Shown here piece after piece: positions 5,896-7,735 of a DNA stretch of 7,735 bases. The notes under the pieces were generated by a model. That model was given only the letters and a program-made list of their open reading frames with translations. It was not told the origin of the DNA and ran no database searches. Positions within the stretch are counted from its first letter, which is position 1; each line of letters starts with the position of its first letter. Origin of the DNA: Ignavibacteria bacterium (GTDB taxonomy: Bacteria; Bacteroidota; Ignavibacteria; Ignavibacteriales; Ignavibacteriaceae); NCBI GenBank assembly GCA_030648225.1, contig JAUSIA010000111.1, positions 1 to 7,735 on the forward strand. Reading direction: 5' to 3'. The position numbers were made by a program, and so were the translations under genes.

Positions 5896-7611
5896 TTAAA
5901 TAGATTCCGGATCAAAATTTTCCAATGTATCCTTAAGGAATTTAAGGAAACGTCCTCCAAGCATTCCATCAACAAGTCTGTGATCGTAAGAAAGAGTAAG
6001 AGTCATTATGTGTCTTACTGCAATAGTATCAGTTTTTTCAACTTCCACAACAACAGGCTTTTTAACAACAATACCAACACCAAGAATTGCGACCTCAGGT
6101 TGGTTAATTATAGGAGTTCCCATTATTGTCCCGAATACTCCATAATTTGTAATTGTAAATGTTCCTCCGGTAATATCATCAGGAGTAAGTTTTTTATTTC
6201 TCGATCTTAAAGCAAGATCATTTACAGAATGAGCCAATCCAACTAAATTTTTCTGATCAGCAGCTTTAATATTTGGAACTATTAAACCGGTTGGTTCAAT
6301 TGCTACTGCTATACCAAGATTAATAAACTTTTTTTTGATTATTGTATTACTTTCTATTGTCGCATTAATCAACGGGTATTCTTTTAAAGCTTTAACACAA
6401 GCGTGCGCTATAAAAGCCATATAAGTGAGCTTAACACCATCTCGGTTATAGAATTCATCTCTGTGTTTCTTAATAAAATTGTGTATCCTTGTCATATCAG
6501 CTTCAAGCATAGCTGCAACATGAACCGAGGTATCCCTGCTTCTGATCATATGCTCCATAATTTTTTGGCGGATATTATCCATCGGTATCTTTTCAATTTC
6601 ATCGCTTGTGTAAGAAGGCTTATAAGATGGAGTAGGTGCTTTCTTTTCCTCAACTTTTGTTTCTTCAGCTTTTTTAGTTTCAGTTTGCTTCTGCTGAGTT
6701 CTTCCTGATTCAATATAATTGAGAATATCTTTTTTAGTAACTCTGCCTTCAAATCCTGTTCCTTTAATCTTATTCAATTCATCATAGCTTATGTTTTCTT
6801 TTTTAGCAATGTTCATTACCAGAGGTGAAAAAAATCCACCAGAAGTTTTTTCTTCTTCTCTTGCCGAAACATCAGAAAAACTTTCATGCATTGCTTCAGG
6901 AGCTTTTTTCTCTTTTTCTTCTTTAACTTCTCCTTTCTTTATTTCTTTTGAATCCGGAACTTTTTCTTTACTCTCTTTCTTTGCAGGAATACCTTCACCT
7001 GTTGAAAGTTTTGCTACTATTGTTCCTATTTCAACAGTTTCATTTTCTGCAACCAAAATCTCAGCAAGAGTTCCCTCTTCAGGAGATGGAACTTCAGTAT
7101 CAACCTTATCTGTGCTTATTTCAAAAATTGTTTCATCCTTCTTTACTCTATCACCAACTTTTTTATGCCATTTAATTATAGTTCCTTCCATAACAGATTC
7201 ACCCATCTTCGGCATTGCTATTTCAATAATCTCTCCTGATGGTTCTTCTTTCTTTGAAGGTTCTAATTTTTGTTTTTTAGTTTCTTCTTCTTCTTTTGGT
7301 TTTTTATCTTCTACTTTCTCAGATTTTTTTTCTTCTTTTACTTCTGTTTCAGCTTGTTGAGGTTTTTCGGAAACCTCTCCATTTTCATTAATAATTGCAA
7401 CAACAGTTCCCACCTCAACAGTGTCACCTTCATTAACTTTTATTTCCTTCAAAACTCCATCTGCCGGCGAAGGAATTTCTGTATCAACTTTGTCGGTGCT
7501 TATTTCAAAAATAATTTCATCACGCTTTACCTGGTCACCAACTTTTTTATGCCATTTAATTATAGTTCCTTCAATAACACTTTCACCCATCTTAGGCATT
7601 ATAACATTCAT
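5896..7611 (-). CDS. Dihydrolipoamide acyltransferase (E2) of a 2-oxoacid dehydrogenase complex, two lipoyl domains
   Basis: E2 is the core of a cytosolic 2-oxoacid dehydrogenase complex; it passes the acyl group from E1 via lipoyl-lysine to CoA. Domains: lipoyl 1 at about 1-76 with the lipoylated lysine K41 in STDKVDTE; lipoyl 2 at about 130-203 with K169 in the same motif; an E1/E3-binding domain at about 262-300 (SPLVMNIAKKENI, GTGFEGRVTKKDIL); the catalytic domain at about 337-571 with TFTITNYGVFGT (484-495) and the active site DHRLVDG, H544 and D548. The linkers (about 82-126, 204-258, 302-337) are rich in Glu and Lys, not Ala and Pro. The start at 7611 follows AAGGAG with 7 bases spacing; the inner ATG at codon 5 would cut into the lipoyl fold. 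The substrate is unsettled: GTPIINQPEVAILGVG does not single out pyruvate, 2-oxoglutarate or branched-chain oxoacids, so no symbol is given. E1 and E3 genes are not in the window. Downstream is lipA, which makes its cofactor. Confidence 0.95.
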   Translation of the reverse strand: MNVIMPKMGESVIEGTIIKWHKKVGDQVKRDEIIFEISTDKVDTEIPSPADGVLKEIKVNEGDTVEVGTVVAIINENGEVSEKPQQAETEVKEEKKSEKVEDKKPKEEEETKKQKLEPSKKEEPSGEIIEIAMPKMGESVMEGTIIKWHKKVGDRVKKDETIFEISTDKVDTEVPSPEEGTLAEILVAENETVEIGTIVAKLSTGEGIPAKKESKEKVPDSKEIKKGEVKEEKEKKAPEAMHESFSDVSAREEEKTSGGFFSPLVMNIAKKENISYDELNKIKGTGFEGRVTKKDILNYIESGRTQQKQTETKKAEETKVEEKKAPTPSYKPSYTSDEIEKIPMDNIRQKIMEHMIRSRDTSVHVAAMLEADMTRIHNFIKKHRDEFYNRDGVKLTYMAFIAHACVKALKEYPLINATIESNTIIKKKFINLGIAVAIEPTGLIVPNIKAADQKNLVGLAHSVNDLALRSRNKKLTPDDITGGTFTITNYGVFGTIMGTPIINQPEVAILGVGIVVKKPVVVEVEKTDTIAVRHIMTLTLSYDHRLVDGMLGGRFLKFLKDTLENFDPESI

Positions 7612-7618
7612 CGTTTAA

Positions 7619-7624
7619 CTCCTT
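7619..7624 (-). promoter_or_regulatory. Strong ribosome site of the E2 gene
   Basis: Read leftwards, GAAGGAGTTAAACGATG places AAGGAG 7 bases before the ATG at 7611. It is nearly the same string as before the gene starting at 1994, which shows that Shine-Dalgarno initiation is used in this genome. Confidence 0.75.
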
Positions 7625-7631
7625 CGAAGAC

Positions 7632-7653
7632 TAAGGCTGAGGCAAAGGCTCAG
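7632..7653. repeat. Short imperfect repeat and small hairpin in the E2 leader
   Basis: AAGGCTGAG and AAGGCTCAG occur 12 bases apart, and CTGAG (7637-7641) with CTCAG (7649-7653) can form a 5-base stem. It is the only GC-rich patch in an otherwise A/T-rich leader of 67 bases. No known riboswitch form is recognised. Confidence 0.35.
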
Positions 7654-7678
7654 ATTAAAATTGTTAATTATTATAGAT

Positions 7679-7735
7679 TTAATTATAAAGTTCATCATGT
7701 TCTATTATTTCTGGAATATTTGAAAACTGAGTAAT
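7679..7735 (-). CDS. Possible C-terminal end of an upstream gene
   Basis: Minus-strand frame from the window edge gives 18 codons ending FSNIPEIIEHDELYN and then TAA at 7679. The other two leftward frames close within 13 codons or fewer. The acidic composition looks coding, but 18 codons could be chance. It is not identifiable; an E1 or lipB gene would fit the context, which is speculation. If real, its stop lies 67 bases before the E2 start. Confidence 0.3.
   Translation of the reverse strand: MTQFSNIPEIIEHDELYN

Noticed and set aside
6791..7360. 189-codon open frame on the plus strand
   Set aside because: It is antisense to the E2 gene and made of Ser/Phe-rich low-complexity sequence, the complement of Glu/Lys-rich linkers. 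The E2 frame on the other strand has clear domains.
7661..7695. TATAAT-like box upstream of the E2 gene
   Set aside because: TATAAT occurs, but the hexamer 17 bases upstream (ATGATG) matches a -35 only in three positions and overlaps a possible coding end. Expected by chance in such A/T-rich DNA.
7270..7734. 154-codon plus-strand frame at the right edge
   Set aside because: It is mostly poly-Phe complement of the E2 linker and lipoyl domain, with no start context or recognisable domain.

Overview
The window is AT-rich, and every supportable gene is read leftwards, on the minus strand. The two proteins at the left end carry a Sec signal peptide and C-terminal type IX secretion (T9SS) sorting-domain features. 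One has the [10 protein letters not shown] block that is very common in Ignavibacteria and relatives. Together with strong AAGGAG ribosome sites, which are uncommon in classical Bacteroidetes, this suggests an Ignavibacteria-like member of the Bacteroidota/Chlorobi group. That placement is inference from protein style and not a phylogenetic result.

Layout in the direction of transcription (right to left): (1) At the right edge there may be the last 18 codons of an upstream gene. (2) Next is a 571-residue E2 acyltransferase of a 2-oxoacid dehydrogenase complex, with two lipoyl domains. (3) After 52 bases comes lipA, lipoyl synthase, which builds the cofactor carried by the E2 lysines; a hexamer tandem repeat lies in its leader. 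(4) A compact mobile unit sits 23 bases after the lipA stop. It is a REP-associated tyrosine transposase (RAYT, IS200-like HUH) gene bracketed by two GC-rich palindromes facing each other. The transposase frame is broken at two homopolymers; correcting both restores a plausible 189-residue protein. (5) Then follow two secreted T9SS cargo genes in a tight pair: a 703-residue protein of unknown function, and a protein made of two copies of an OB-fold-type module around an Ig-like domain. The second runs off the left edge inside its sorting domain.

The E2 and LipA genes form one metabolic unit, substrate protein plus modifying enzyme. The two cargo genes form a second unit: the stop codon of the first is part of the ribosome site of the second. 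The RAYT unit separates them. Its upstream palindrome lies where a lipA terminator would be, and the same palindrome carries a GGAGG at ideal distance from a transposase ATG. It may therefore act as end-sequence, terminator and self-masked ribosome site at once, which is the most interesting feature here. No rRNA, tRNA, CRISPR array or gene-free stretch over 300 bases was seen.
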